A stretch of DNA of 40,376 bases, from assembly GCA_903829015.1 (NCBI GenBank), contig CAIKOJ010000066.1:1-40376 (forward strand), given 5' to 3'. Under the pieces are notes generated by a model. The model saw only the letters and a list, made by a program, of their open reading frames with translations. It searched no databases and was not told the DNA's origin. The position numbers were made by a program, and so were the translations under genes. Source of the stretch: an uncultured Bacteroidota bacterium. GTDB lineage: Bacteria; Bacteroidota; Bacteroidia; Chitinophagales; Chitinophagaceae. Positions 15,154-22,326 of the stretch are shown here, piece after piece (positions within the stretch are counted from its first letter, which is position 1; every line of letters starts with the position of its first letter).

Positions 15154-16167
15154 ATGGAATTATATTTAGATTCAGCGAATCTCAAAGAAATCGAAGAAGG
15201 CTTTAAGTTAGGCTTTCTGAATGGTCTGACCACAACGCCCACTTTCATGCAGCGTGAAGGCATAGCGGATATTGATGCTATGATTGTAAAGCTATCAAAA
15301 ATGGTGCCGGTCCTTCAGATTGAGGCGCTTGGTAATACTGCAGAAGATGTGGTTAAAGAAGCCCATCGCCAGTTGGATCTGGGATTAGATCCACAGCGTA
15401 CCGTGTTCAAGATACCAGTATCGCTGGAAGGTGTGCGTGCATGTAACCTGCTGCGCAAAGACGGATTGCTGGTGAATGTGCACCTTGTATACACTTTGCA
15501 GCAGGCATATATGGCTATGCAGGCAGGCGCATCGTATGTGTGCCCGCTGGTAGGCCGCCTGCAGGACCAGGGACATGATGCGCTTACGCTGGTGAAACAG
15601 TGTGTAGATGCCGTGAACCATTACGGCTACAACACCAAGATCATGTTTAGCTCAGTACGTAACTCTGAGCATGTACGCAATGCGATCACCATTGGTGTGC
15701 ATACCATTACCGTGCCGCTGAAAGTATTAAAAGGACTGACCGACAATAACTTTACAACAATTGGTACTGAGCAGTTCCTGAGTGATACAAGGCTTATGAC
15801 GGTGCGTGTGCGTGAAGCAATAAACGGAACAAACCCAATCGTGAGCGGTGAATCTATTCTGAAAGACGCCATTGTGAAAATGACTGAATTCGGATTTGGC
15901 TGTATCACTATTACAAACGAAGACGGCAGCATAAAAGGCGTGTTTACAGACGGCGATCTGAGGAGATTACTTCAGAACGACGGTGAGCATATCCTCGACA
16001 AGAAGATTGGTTCGCTGGTAAGCAAAACGCCGATCAGCATTGACTCAAGTGCCTTGCTGAATGAAGCAGAAGCCATCTTCAAGAAAAATAATGTTGATAC
16101 TATCCTCGTAACTGAAAACGGCAAACCTTACGGTATGCTGGATATTCAGGATCTGAAAAGATACTAA
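15154..16167 (+). CDS. Transaldolase/FSA-like domain fused to a KdsD-type CBS pair
   Basis: A 337-residue chimera. Residues 1-220 fit the small transaldolase / fructose-6-phosphate aldolase fold: MELYLDSANL with D6, the Schiff-base lysine K86 in VFKIPVS, E57, R135 in PLVGRL and S167 in MFSSVRN. The near-universal TTNP motif reads TTTP (N28 to T), and the catalytic tyrosine/phenylalanine position (FSA Y131) is L132, so chemistry may differ from standard transaldolase. Residues 230-337 are two CBS motifs with GVFTDGDLRRLL, very like the CBS part of arabinose-5-phosphate isomerase KdsD. It sits between kdsA (with the toxin pair in between) and the kdsC-like gene, where a KdsD would be expected. 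I infer that it supplies or regulates arabinose 5-phosphate for Kdo. The FSA-type aldol addition of glycolaldehyde to glyceraldehyde 3-phosphate would give that product. Function untested. Confidence 0.8.
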   Translation: MELYLDSANLKEIEEGFKLGFLNGLTTTPTFMQREGIADIDAMIVKLSKMVPVLQIEALGNTAEDVVKEAHRQLDLGLDPQRTVFKIPVSLEGVRACNLLRKDGLLVNVHLVYTLQQAYMAMQAGASYVCPLVGRLQDQGHDALTLVKQCVDAVNHYGYNTKIMFSSVRNSEHVRNAITIGVHTITVPLKVLKGLTDNNFTTIGTEQFLSDTRLMTVRVREAINGTNPIVSGESILKDAIVKMTEFGFGCITITNEDGSIKGVFTDGDLRRLLQNDGEHILDKKIGSLVSKTPISIDSSALLNEAEAIFKKNNVDTILVTENGKPYGMLDIQDLKRY

Positions 16168-16173
16168 GCTGTA

Positions 16174-16887
16174 ATGGATATTAACGACCTTGATCTAATA
16201 AAAGGCCTTTTCTCAGGGAGTTTTTTAACGGAGCCGGTGGCTATCAAAGAAAAACTTTTTCGAGTAAAGGCTTTTGTATTTGACTGGGATGGCGTGTTTA
16301 ACGACGGCACCAAGGACGCCAGTGGTTCCAGCCCTTTTAATGAAGTGGACTCGATGGGGCTGAATATGCTCCGTTTTAACCACCACTTAAGAACAGGCGA
16401 AAACCCATTGACGGCCGTGATTACCGGAGAACACAATACGGCAGCTTTTACACTTGCCAAACGAGAGCATTTCCACAGCGTATACTACCGGATAAAAAAC
16501 AAGATGGATGCTTTCCATCATCTTTGCGAGTCTTATGCTATCAAGCCGGAGGAAGTGGCCTACTTCTATGATGACATTCTGGACTTGCCTGTAGCATCGG
16601 TATGCGGGCTCAGGGTAATGATAGGGCGGCCGGGTAGTCCGATGATGACTGAACTCGTAAAGAAGGATGCCCTTGCAGACTATATAACTGCCGCAGGTGG
16701 CGGAGGCAATGCACTGCGAGAAGCTGCAGAAATGCTGATAGCACTTAACGGCAACTACGATGAAACCATCCGGCAGAGAATAGAATATACTGCCAGATAC
16801 CAGGAGTATATAACAGCAAGGAATACTCCTAACCCTACTTTTTATACAATCACTGATTCTAAAATAACCGAACAGCCAGACAAATGA
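16174..16887 (+). CDS. kdsC: HAD phosphatase, KdsC-like (Kdo-8-P phosphatase)
   Basis: A 237-residue HAD-superfamily protein. Motif I is FDWDGVFNDG with D37 and D39, motif II is T84 in AVITGEHN, the motif III lysine is probably K110 in RIKNKMDAF, and motif IV is YDDILD (D133, D134). The C-terminal GGGGNALREAAEMLI matches the GGxGAVRE tail that closes KdsC active sites. KdsC removes the phosphate from Kdo-8-P to give free Kdo, which here would be the substrate of KdnB. It is longer than the usual 170-190 residues, with about 30 extra residues at the front and about 45 at the end. The start is 6 bp after the transaldolase-CBS stop, and the end overlaps kdsB by 4 nt. Confidence 0.85.
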   Translation: MDINDLDLIKGLFSGSFLTEPVAIKEKLFRVKAFVFDWDGVFNDGTKDASGSSPFNEVDSMGLNMLRFNHHLRTGENPLTAVITGEHNTAAFTLAKREHFHSVYYRIKNKMDAFHHLCESYAIKPEEVAYFYDDILDLPVASVCGLRVMIGRPGSPMMTELVKKDALADYITAAGGGGNALREAAEMLIALNGNYDETIRQRIEYTARYQEYITARNTPNPTFYTITDSKITEQPDK

Positions 16888-17642
16888 TAGCCGGTATTAT
16901 TCCTGCAAGGTATGCATCAACCAGATTCCCGGGGAAACCTGTTATAGACATACTGGGCAAGAGTATGATACAAAGGGTATATGAAGAAGCTACTAAAAGT
17001 AAGTTTCTTGATAAGGTTGTTGTAGCTACGGATGACGAGCGTATAATGGAGCATGTGCGGCAGTTTGGCGGTGAAGCTGTGATGACGGCAGCCAGCCACC
17101 CCAGTGGTACCGACCGGTGCTACGATGCTCTGCAGCAGATAGGGGATGCGTACAATTATGTGATCAATATTCAGGGCGATGAGCCGTTCATTGATCCGGC
17201 ACAAATAGATGAACTGGCGGCGATACTTACAGACGGTACTGTGGAGCTGGCCACACAGATGATACCGGTGAGCAATTACGAAGAACTGTTTGACAGGGGC
17301 GAAGTGAAGATAGTGCTGAACGATAAGATGGAAGCGCTGTACTTCAGCAGGATGGTGATACCTTTTATAAAAGGTGTGGAAGAACAAGACTGGCACAAGC
17401 ACCACAAGTATTACAGGCATGTGGGCATGTATGCTTACCGCAGGGACGTGCTGGCTCAGATAACTAAACTGCCGGTGTCGGCGCTGGAAAGGGCTGAATC
17501 GCTGGAGCAACTTAGGTGGCTGGAAAATGGTTTTAAGATCAGATGTGTGACCACCGGCTTTGACAGCCACTGCATAGATACACCTGAGGATATAGAAAAA
17601 GTGCTGAGAAGGATGGGTAAGACTCCTGATTCCGCGAGGTAG
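16884..17642 (+). CDS. kdsB: CMP-Kdo / CMP-Kdo8N synthetase (cytidylyltransferase)
   Basis: Activates the octulosonate with CTP to give the CMP sugar used by Kdo transferase. The 252-residue protein has IIPARYASTRFPGKPV at the N-terminus (nucleotide loop), VVVATDDERI, SHPSGTDRC, NIQGDEPFI, RHVGMYAYRRDVL, ERAESLEQLRWLENGFKI and the C-terminal HCIDTPEDIEKV, all expected for KdsB. Because kdnA and kdnB are in the same operon, the enzyme probably prefers the 8-amino sugar, as shown for the Shewanella KdsB. The sequence alone does not prove that preference. It overlaps the phosphatase gene by ATGA and is the last gene of the operon; a weak terminator follows at 17760. Confidence 0.95.
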   Translation: MIAGIIPARYASTRFPGKPVIDILGKSMIQRVYEEATKSKFLDKVVVATDDERIMEHVRQFGGEAVMTAASHPSGTDRCYDALQQIGDAYNYVINIQGDEPFIDPAQIDELAAILTDGTVELATQMIPVSNYEELFDRGEVKIVLNDKMEALYFSRMVIPFIKGVEEQDWHKHHKYYRHVGMYAYRRDVLAQITKLPVSALERAESLEQLRWLENGFKIRCVTTGFDSHCIDTPEDIEKVLRRMGKTPDSAR

Positions 17643-17664
17643 TATTGTTCTGTTCATTGTTTCA

Positions 17665-17745
17665 GTAGATAGTAATTTGGAATTGGTTATTGGTAAATAG
17701 TCGTTGGTAGATGGTAGTTAGTAATTAGTATTTAGTAGATAGTCG
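17665..17745. repeat. Degenerate short tandem repeat (TAGTAxxTAGTA type)
   Basis: About 80 bp built from imperfect 8-12 nt units such as AGTAGATAGT, TAGTTAGT and GGTTATTGGT. It fills the gap after kdsB. It is non-coding, and similar G/T-rich degenerate repeats lie in other gaps of the window. Confidence 0.6.
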
Positions 17746-17759
17746 TTTTAATTGGCTTT

Positions 17760-17791
17760 GCCGCTCACTGTTCATCGGGGGCGGTTTTTTT
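17760..17791 (+). terminator. Probable terminator of the Kdo8N operon
   Basis: GCCGC (from 17760) can pair weakly with GCGGT before a run of seven T. The loop is long, so the call is tentative, but the position after the last operon gene and the T run support it. Confidence 0.45.
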
Positions 17792-17861
17792 ATTTTTGGG
17801 TTGTCTGTTTTTATAGTTGTTTTAATCATCTGATTTAACCTTTGCGTTGTTGCGTATGCAC

Positions 17862-17869
17862 TATATTTG
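17862..17869 (+). promoter_or_regulatory. Bacteroidetes -7 element (TATATTTG)
   Basis: TATATTTG matches TAnnTTTG and ends 4 nt before the GTG start chosen for the serine dehydratase. If used, the message would be leaderless; if the upstream ATG at 17856 is the real start, this match is coincidental. Confidence 0.4.
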
Positions 17870-17873
17870 CGGC

Positions 17874-19298
17874 GTGAAAAAGGAAAGCATTTCGGTATTT
17901 GACATTTTTAAGATTGGCATTGGACCCAGCAGCTCACATACACTTGGCCCCTGGCGTGCCGCCCTCCGTTTTATAGACACCATTAAGAAAAAAGGTATTG
18001 GCAATGTAGACCACGTGCGCGTGCTGCTCTATGGCTCGCTTGCCAAAACCGGCAAGGGGCATGGCACGGATGTGGCCGTGCTGCTTGGGCTTTGCGGTGA
18101 GGACCCTGTTACGTTTGATGTGGATCAGATAGACCCGACGATGGCCGATATCAAAGATCAAAGCCGTATGAACCTGAATGGCGAACACATCATTCCATTT
18201 ACACCTGATGAGGATGTGGTTTTCCTGTTTGATGAGAGCCTGCCTTTTCATCCGAATGCACTTACCTTTTTATGCTCTTATACCGACGGTACTGAGATCG
18301 CTGAAACCTACTACTCTATAGGTGGTGGCTTTGTGGTGAAAGAAGGAGAAGAAGACGATGATTCTGACCTTGTGCACCTGCCTTATCCGATAGAGAAAGC
18401 TGAGTACCTGCTTGCTGCCTGCGATAAAACCGGGCTTAGTGTTTCTGAACTGGTGATGCTGAACGAGCTTACCTGGCGCAGTGAAGCCGAGACTAAAGCC
18501 GGTGTGATACGCATTTGGGAAACCATGCGTGACTGCATTTTCCGAGGGTGCCATATTGGTGGCGAACTGCCCGGAGGACTGCAGGTGAAACGCAGGGCCT
18601 TTGAACTCAATAAAACTCTTACTGATAGCAAGCCGTACAATAATTTTGAAGAGTGGCTTGCCGTGATCCGCAGCGGTGGACATTCTTTTAAATATACACT
18701 TGACTGGGTGAGCTGTTTTGCACTGGCGGTGAATGAGGAGAATGCCTCGTTCAGCCGGGTGGTAACTGCTCCTACCAATGGCGCTGCAGGTGTGGTGCCA
18801 GCGGTGCTGCTTTACTTCATTGCTTTCTGCGATGGCTATGACAACGAAAAAATAATTAAGTTCCTGCTGACAGCGTCTGAAATTGGCAGCATCTTTAAGA
18901 AAGGTGCAACACTATCAGCAGCGATGGGTGGTTGCCAGGCTGAGATAGGCGTATCGGCATCGATGGCAGCGGCTGCTCTTACAGAGGCTATGGGTGGCAC
19001 CGTGGACCAGTCGCTGATGGCGGCTGAAATAGCCATGGAACACCACCTGGGCCTGACCTGCGACCCTGTGGGCGGGCTGGTGCAGGTGCCTTGCATAGAG
19101 CGCAATACTATGGGCGCAATAAAGGCTATAACAGCATCGCAGCTAGCGCTGCAAAGCAATCCGGACCATGCACGCATAACACTTGATGCCGTGGTTAACA
19201 CCATGTGGGAGACCGCACTTGATATGAACCACAAATACAAGGAGACCGCCGAAGGCGGGCTCGCTGTGCAGCTGCCAATCAGTTTGAGTGAATGTTAG
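17874..19298 (+). CDS. sdaA: L-serine ammonia-lyase (iron-sulfur, single chain)
   Basis: Converts L-serine to pyruvate and ammonia with a [4Fe-4S] cluster. About 474 residues from a GTG at 17874; an in-frame ATG at 17856 would add six. The N-terminal beta domain has [20 protein letters not shown] and [17 protein letters not shown]. The C-terminal alpha domain has [50 protein letters not shown] and [11 protein letters not shown], which hold the cluster cysteines. Both domains are in one chain, unlike the two-subunit Bacillus enzyme. It stands alone, separated from the Kdo8N operon by repeats and a terminator. It serves serine catabolism and pyruvate supply in the cytoplasm. Confidence 0.95.
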   Translation: MKKESISVFDIFKIGIGPSSSHTLGPWRAALRFIDTIKKKGIGNVDHVRVLLYGSLAKTGKGHGTDVAVLLGLCGEDPVTFDVDQIDPTMADIKDQSRMNLNGEHIIPFTPDEDVVFLFDESLPFHPNALTFLCSYTDGTEIAETYYSIGGGFVVKEGEEDDDSDLVHLPYPIEKAEYLLAACDKTGLSVSELVMLNELTWRSEAETKAGVIRIWETMRDCIFRGCHIGGELPGGLQVKRRAFELNKTLTDSKPYNNFEEWLAVIRSGGHSFKYTLDWVSCFALAVNEENASFSRVVTAPTNGAAGVVPAVLLYFIAFCDGYDNEKIIKFLLTASEIGSIFKKGATLSAAMGGCQAEIGVSASMAAAALTEAMGGTVDQSLMAAEIAMEHHLGLTCDPVGGLVQVPCIERNTMGAIKAITASQLALQSNPDHARITLDAVVNTMWETALDMNHKYKETAEGGLAVQLPISLSEC

Positions 19299-19428
19299 TT
19301 TTTAGTTTTTTTGTGTATCCATGTTTTGAAATTTCCCATTTTTTCGTGCAAGTAGCAAAATGATGTAAGTTGTTGATTGTCAGGTAATATCTTTAAAATA
19401 ATTTCCCAAAAATTTCCCACTTGGGAAA

Positions 19429-19557
19429 GATCGGATCAGGATTTAAGGATTAAAGGATTTAAGGATTGAATTTAATCGGGCGGCGGCGGATATTCGGAAG
19501 ATCGGATCAGGATTTAGGGATTTAAGGATTGAATTGAATCAGGCGGCTGCGGATATT
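19429..19557. repeat. Tandem duplication covering the 3' end of the HTH gene
   Basis: Two copies of a 58-66 nt unit, 19429-19494 and 19500-19557, start with GATCGGATCAGG and end GCGGATATT. They differ by an 8-nt indel and a few substitutions. The second copy contains the stop codon and the last residues (ISAAA) of the minus-strand HTH gene, so the first copy is a duplicated, non-coding tail. Smaller GGATTTAAGGATT repeats lie inside each unit. Confidence 0.75.
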
Positions 19558-20399
19558 GGTGTGCGTGGTGTTTTAGGGTTGGTATCGAATGGTACGGGTA
19601 GTGGGTCGTCGGGAGGGGTGTCGAAGCCGGGCGGTGGTGTGTTTGAGCGTTCATTGATATGGTTTACTGAATATTCTGTGTTTCTTTTTTCTTCTGATAA
19701 TTTTCCTGTGTGGTTCTCTGCAAGGGCAGATGCTGTTAGAACAACTTTTGGTAATGGTTCGGGTTGTTTATGTGGCGCATCTGAGCCCGTATTTTCTTTT
19801 TCGATAGTGGTGGTCTGCTGTCCGCCGGGTGTAGCAGGAGTAACAGGGACTTGTGGTTCAAACTTGAAGTTTGGATCGTCATCATCTTCGGGGCGAATCT
19901 CGTAGTCGTACATCTGATCCATGGATGGATCGATGGTGTAATCGCCGGAGACGAGGTCTGCGAATTTTACGTCGATACGTTTTTGTATGTACTTACGGAT
20001 ATATGGATTGAGCTTTGCTGCAAATTCGGGGTCTTCGTGACTGATCATTTCGGCAAGATGGGTAAATGATTCCATAGCCTCGTTGACAGTTTGCTTATTC
20101 TTGAGGTGACGGATAGTAACGGCGACTTTGCGCATCTGCTCGGCCTCGTGGGTGAGCGGATATGGCTGGTGGGCACGGGAAAGGATCTCGTGGTTCATGC
20201 TGGCGAGCATATAGTAATACTGCTCCACTACTTTTGAAGGCATGTGTTGTGCGAGTTTCTTCTGCTGGCGCCACTTGCCTTCTGAGAGCCAGTTGTAGAT
20301 GGTGCGGCGGTCGACATCGAGCAGCTTTGCGATCTGGCACTGACTGAGATTGGTTTGAAAATACAGGTTGTATGCCTGTGCGTGTTTTTCGTTTTTCAT
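19539..20399 (-). CDS. HTH protein resembling phage terminase small subunit
   Basis: A 286-residue protein. Residues ~8-45 form a helix-turn-helix (YFQTNLSQCQIAKLLDVDRR, then TIYNWLSEGKWR) like the N-terminus of terminase small subunits (gpP/gpM-type) and related Bacteroidota HTH proteins. Residues ~50-140 are helical and charged. The last ~120 residues are acidic, proline- and threonine-rich and probably disordered (DDDDPNF, PVTPATPGG, SNTPPPGFDTPPDD). No terminase large subunit, portal or capsid gene is nearby, so it is either a lone phage-derived gene or a cellular regulator built on the same HTH. It lies in a repeat-rich accessory region and its 3' end is duplicated. Confidence 0.6.
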   Translation of the reverse strand: MKNEKHAQAYNLYFQTNLSQCQIAKLLDVDRRTIYNWLSEGKWRQQKKLAQHMPSKVVEQYYYMLASMNHEILSRAHQPYPLTHEAEQMRKVAVTIRHLKNKQTVNEAMESFTHLAEMISHEDPEFAAKLNPYIRKYIQKRIDVKFADLVSGDYTIDPSMDQMYDYEIRPEDDDDPNFKFEPQVPVTPATPGGQQTTTIEKENTGSDAPHKQPEPLPKVVLTASALAENHTGKLSEEKRNTEYSVNHINERSNTPPPGFDTPPDDPLPVPFDTNPKTPRTPISAAA

Positions 20400-20465
20400 A
20401 TAAAAGAGTTAGGCTCGGCTGCGCAGCGGAAGTGCTGTGCAACGGGATTGGTTAAAAATAAATTG

Positions 20466-20496
20466 GTCCTCCTTCGCTTTTCAAGCTTCGGCGGAC
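20466..20496. repeat. Imperfect inverted repeat in a gene-free gap
   Basis: GTCCTCCTTCGCT and AGCTTCGGCGGAC are near-complementary arms around a 5-nt loop. The gap 20400-21184 holds no gene; it contains this hairpin, a G/T-rich stretch and the repeats listed separately. Confidence 0.5.
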
Positions 20497-20620
20497 AAGG
20501 CAAATGTGATGGAAAAAGCAAAATGAATTACATCAAGATATCCACAAAAAACGGGGTATTGGAGGTTTGTAATGCTTTGTGGGAGCGGCTTTGTGGACTA
20601 AAAAAGTGTGTGGATATCTT

Positions 20621-20661
20621 TTGGTTGGGGATTGGGGATTGGGAATTTGGGATTTGGGAAG
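20621..20661. repeat. G/T-rich degenerate repeat (GGGATTTGGGA type)
   Basis: About 40 bp of TTGGGGATTGGGAATTTGGG-like units with no coding potential. It runs into the long direct repeat that starts at 20653 and resembles the stretch at 33328. Confidence 0.55.
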
Positions 20662-20890
20662 GGTGGTGAGGTTAGTAGTGGGTTATTTGTTGTACTCGCC
20701 AGTCGGGATTCGATAGCTATCGGATGGGCTCAGGGCAACCATAGTCGGTGACTAGCGGTTAACAGTAGTTTTTTGGAGGTAGATTTCGGGCAACAGGGAG
20801 GAAATGGAACTGTAGTACCTTGAATTCCAGTCGCAGACTGGCTAAATTTAGGAAACACGAGTGATCCTGCGGAACACTCGCGCCAGTGGG
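20653..20890. repeat. Long direct repeat, left copy (partner at 22377-22613)
   Basis: About 238 bp that recur at 22377-22613 in the same orientation with, by eye, better than 80% identity. Shared landmarks are TTTGGGAAGGGTGGTGAG at the left, the palindrome CGATAGCTATCG, TTCGGGCAACAGGGAGGAAA, the hairpin CCAGTC-GCA-GACTGG, and CACTCGCGCCAGTGGG at the right. The two copies flank the DGR-relic gene and the avd/hsdM fragments. Confidence 0.85.
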
Positions 20891-20942
20891 AGACTGGCTA
20901 AATTTAGGAAACGCGAGTGATCCTGCGGAACACTCGCGCCAG
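20835..20942. repeat. Tandem palindromic repeat, two 52-nt units
   Basis: Units at 20835-20886 and 20891-20942 are nearly identical: AGACTGGCTAAATTTAGG, then GCGAGTG and CACTCGC arms around an 11-nt loop, then GCCAG. Each unit can fold into a hairpin. A third unit is at 22558-22609 and a partial fourth at 22817-22850. They look like REP/BIME-type extragenic palindromes. Confidence 0.75.
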
Positions 20943-21184
20943 ACTGGGACACTATGTCATGTCCGGACACGGTCATATGCTCTTTTGTAAGCCGCCACAG
21001 GCAAGGTTCTTCACGATTACTATAATTTTTTGTAATTCTCAGGCACCTCCGCACAAACTACAGAAGCAGAATAGCTAATTAACTTATCGTTAACATATTA
21101 CACTACAAATTTTAGGGGTAAAAGATTTCATTTTGGTGCGTAAAATTGCAACTCATTTAATCTATACTTAACTGGTTTTCTATT

Positions 21185-22078
21185 ATGAAACAATTATTTT
21201 GCGTATGCGCATTAGCGCTGACGATGCTTTTTGCAGCTCGTACATCCTTTGGGCAGGGCATGTCTGTAAACACAGCAGGCACAGCAGCCAATGCCTCGGC
21301 AATGCTGGATGTAGCCTCAACCACCAAGGGGATGTTGGTGCCGCGTATGACAGCAGCTCAAAAGACAGCTATAGCCTCTCCTGCCACAGGCTTGATGATA
21401 TTCCAAACCGATGGAACGCCGGGTTTTTATTACTACACAGGTAGTGCATGGACTGCAGTGGGGGGCAGCAGCCTGCCATCGGGTACTACTGGCGATTTAT
21501 TGTACTACAATGGAAGCAATTGGGTAAGTTTACCTATCGGCGCAAATGGCAAGGTTTTGGTGGTGCAGAGTGGTATCCCTACATGGATGCCTACCACAAC
21601 CCTAACCGTAGGCACCAGTTATGGTGGTGGCGTTATCGCTTATTTGTTGCAACCTGGTGATATAGGATACGATCCTTCCGTACAACATGGGCTGATAGCT
21701 GCCACAAGCGACCAGAGTACAGGTGTGCAATGGTATAACGGGAGCTACACTACTATTTATGCTGGATTATTTACAGTTGGAACCGGATATTCAAATACGA
21801 TGTCTATTATAGCCAACCAGGGGGCAGGCACCTATGCTGCCACGGTGGCAAGGAGCCACTCAGGTGGCACCTATACCGATTGGTATTTGCCGAACAGCGG
21901 CGAATTATATAAATTATACATTAATAAAGCCGCAATAGGTGGTTTTACCAGTGGCTTATATTGGTGTTCGACGGACGCCGGCAGCCTCTACGGCTATGCC
22001 GTAGATTTTAGCAGCGGCGGCATAGGCGCCCGCAACAAGGCCATCCCATTCCCCGTGCGAGCGGTTAGGGTTTTTTAA
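21185..22078 (+). CDS. Exported Lcl/DUF1566-like protein, probable DGR target
   Basis: A 297-residue exported protein with a signal peptide ending RTSFGQ. Residues ~28-95 have the MLDVASTTKGMLVPRMTAAQ / GLMIFQTDGTPGFYYYTGSAW pattern common in tail-fibre-like Bacteroidota surface proteins. Residues ~140-297 form a C-type-lectin-like Lcl/DUF1566 domain: GGVIAYLLQPGD, HGLIAA, WYLPNSGELYKLY, YWCSTD and the closing VRAVRVF. Such domains are typical variable proteins of diversity-generating retroelements. The last 27 variable codons are dominated by NNC (see the repeat feature), which supports this. It is followed by an avd-like start. No reverse transcriptase is in the window, so it is either a relic or a remote target. 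It should be displayed at the cell surface or secreted. Confidence 0.75.
   Translation: MKQLFCVCALALTMLFAARTSFGQGMSVNTAGTAANASAMLDVASTTKGMLVPRMTAAQKTAIASPATGLMIFQTDGTPGFYYYTGSAWTAVGGSSLPSGTTGDLLYYNGSNWVSLPIGANGKVLVVQSGIPTWMPTTTLTVGTSYGGGVIAYLLQPGDIGYDPSVQHGLIAATSDQSTGVQWYNGSYTTIYAGLFTVGTGYSNTMSIIANQGAGTYAATVARSHSGGTYTDWYLPNSGELYKLYINKAAIGGFTSGLYWCSTDAGSLYGYAVDFSSGGIGARNKAIPFPVRAVRVF
21974..22063 (+). repeat. Probable DGR variable repeat (VR)
   Basis: From 21974 to 22054, 20 of 27 codons end in C (NNC), including seven in a row (GAC GCC GGC AGC CTC TAC then GGC). The 27 codons just before (21893-21973) have only 7 NNC. DGR mutagenesis turns AAC codons of the template repeat into NNC codons, so this bias at the end of a C-type-lectin-like domain is the expected mark. 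The conserved, non-variable end is about 22055-22075 (VRAVRVF). Confidence 0.6.
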
Positions 22079-22111
22079 TAATTTAACTATTTAGCTATTT
22101 AAAAAGAATAT

Positions 22112-22122
22112 CCGCGAAGCGG
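22112..22122. other. Short hairpin downstream of the probable VR
   Basis: CCGC-GAA-GCGG lies 34 nt after the stop of the probable DGR target. In studied DGRs a hairpin or cruciform just behind the VR helps retrohoming. The 4-bp stem here is short, so the link is suggestive only. Confidence 0.3.
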
Positions 22123-22137
22123 TAAAATTTCAAAAAA

Positions 22138-22173
22138 ATGGCGTTGTATTATGAGCTGCCTGTGTATAAGGTG
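22138..22173 (+). pseudogene. avd-like gene fragment (first 12 codons)
   Basis: The ATG at 22138 opens with MALYYELPVYKV, the usual opening of Bacteroidota four-helix-bundle Avd-like proteins (a LPVYK motif followed by helical sequence). After residue 12 the reading frame runs into DNA that is the antisense of an hsdM fragment and stops at 22206. Avd is the accessory protein that works with the DGR reverse transcriptase and lies just downstream of the target gene in many DGRs, as here. Recognition is from memory of the motif, over only 12 residues. Confidence 0.45.
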
Positions 22174-22326
22174 CAGTGCAGCTTTATCGGCTTTATCCTG
22201 CTTTAATTCATCAAGGTAGCGGAGAAACATAACCCATGATGTTTGCCCTATATAATCCAGTTCACTATCTGCACCGGCATCTTTGTAAAGTATATCGTCT
22301 ATTGTTTTAAAAGTCTGCTCAAACAT
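22174..22326 (-). pseudogene. hsdM N-terminal fragment (type I restriction-modification methyltransferase)
   Basis: The minus-strand frame from 22326 starts MFEQTFKTIDDILYKDAG, then SELDYIGQTSWVMFLRYLD and ELKQDKADKAAL, the helical N-terminus of type I modification subunit HsdM. Homology ends after about 51 residues at 22174. The frame continues to a stop at 22099 with unrelated sequence derived from the antisense of the avd-like start and its leader. The methyltransferase domain with NPPF is absent, so this is a dead fragment. It is head-on to the avd-like fragment, and the two meet at about 22173/22174. Confidence 0.7.

Noticed and set aside
16917-17657. A 246-codon minus-strand ORF covering kdsB
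   Set aside because: Antisense shadow of kdsB, whose protein has the full set of CMP-Kdo synthetase motifs.
19539-20399. Prophage
   Set aside because: Only one terminase-like HTH gene; no large terminase, portal, capsid, tail, integrase or lysis gene nearby.
20835-20942. CRISPR array from two near-identical 52-nt units
   Set aside because: Only two units with a 4-nt gap, no spacers, no cas genes, and the same unit occurs alone elsewhere.
22099-22326. A functional type I restriction-modification gene
   Set aside because: Only the ~51-residue N-terminus of HsdM remains; no NPPF methyltransferase domain, HsdS or HsdR.
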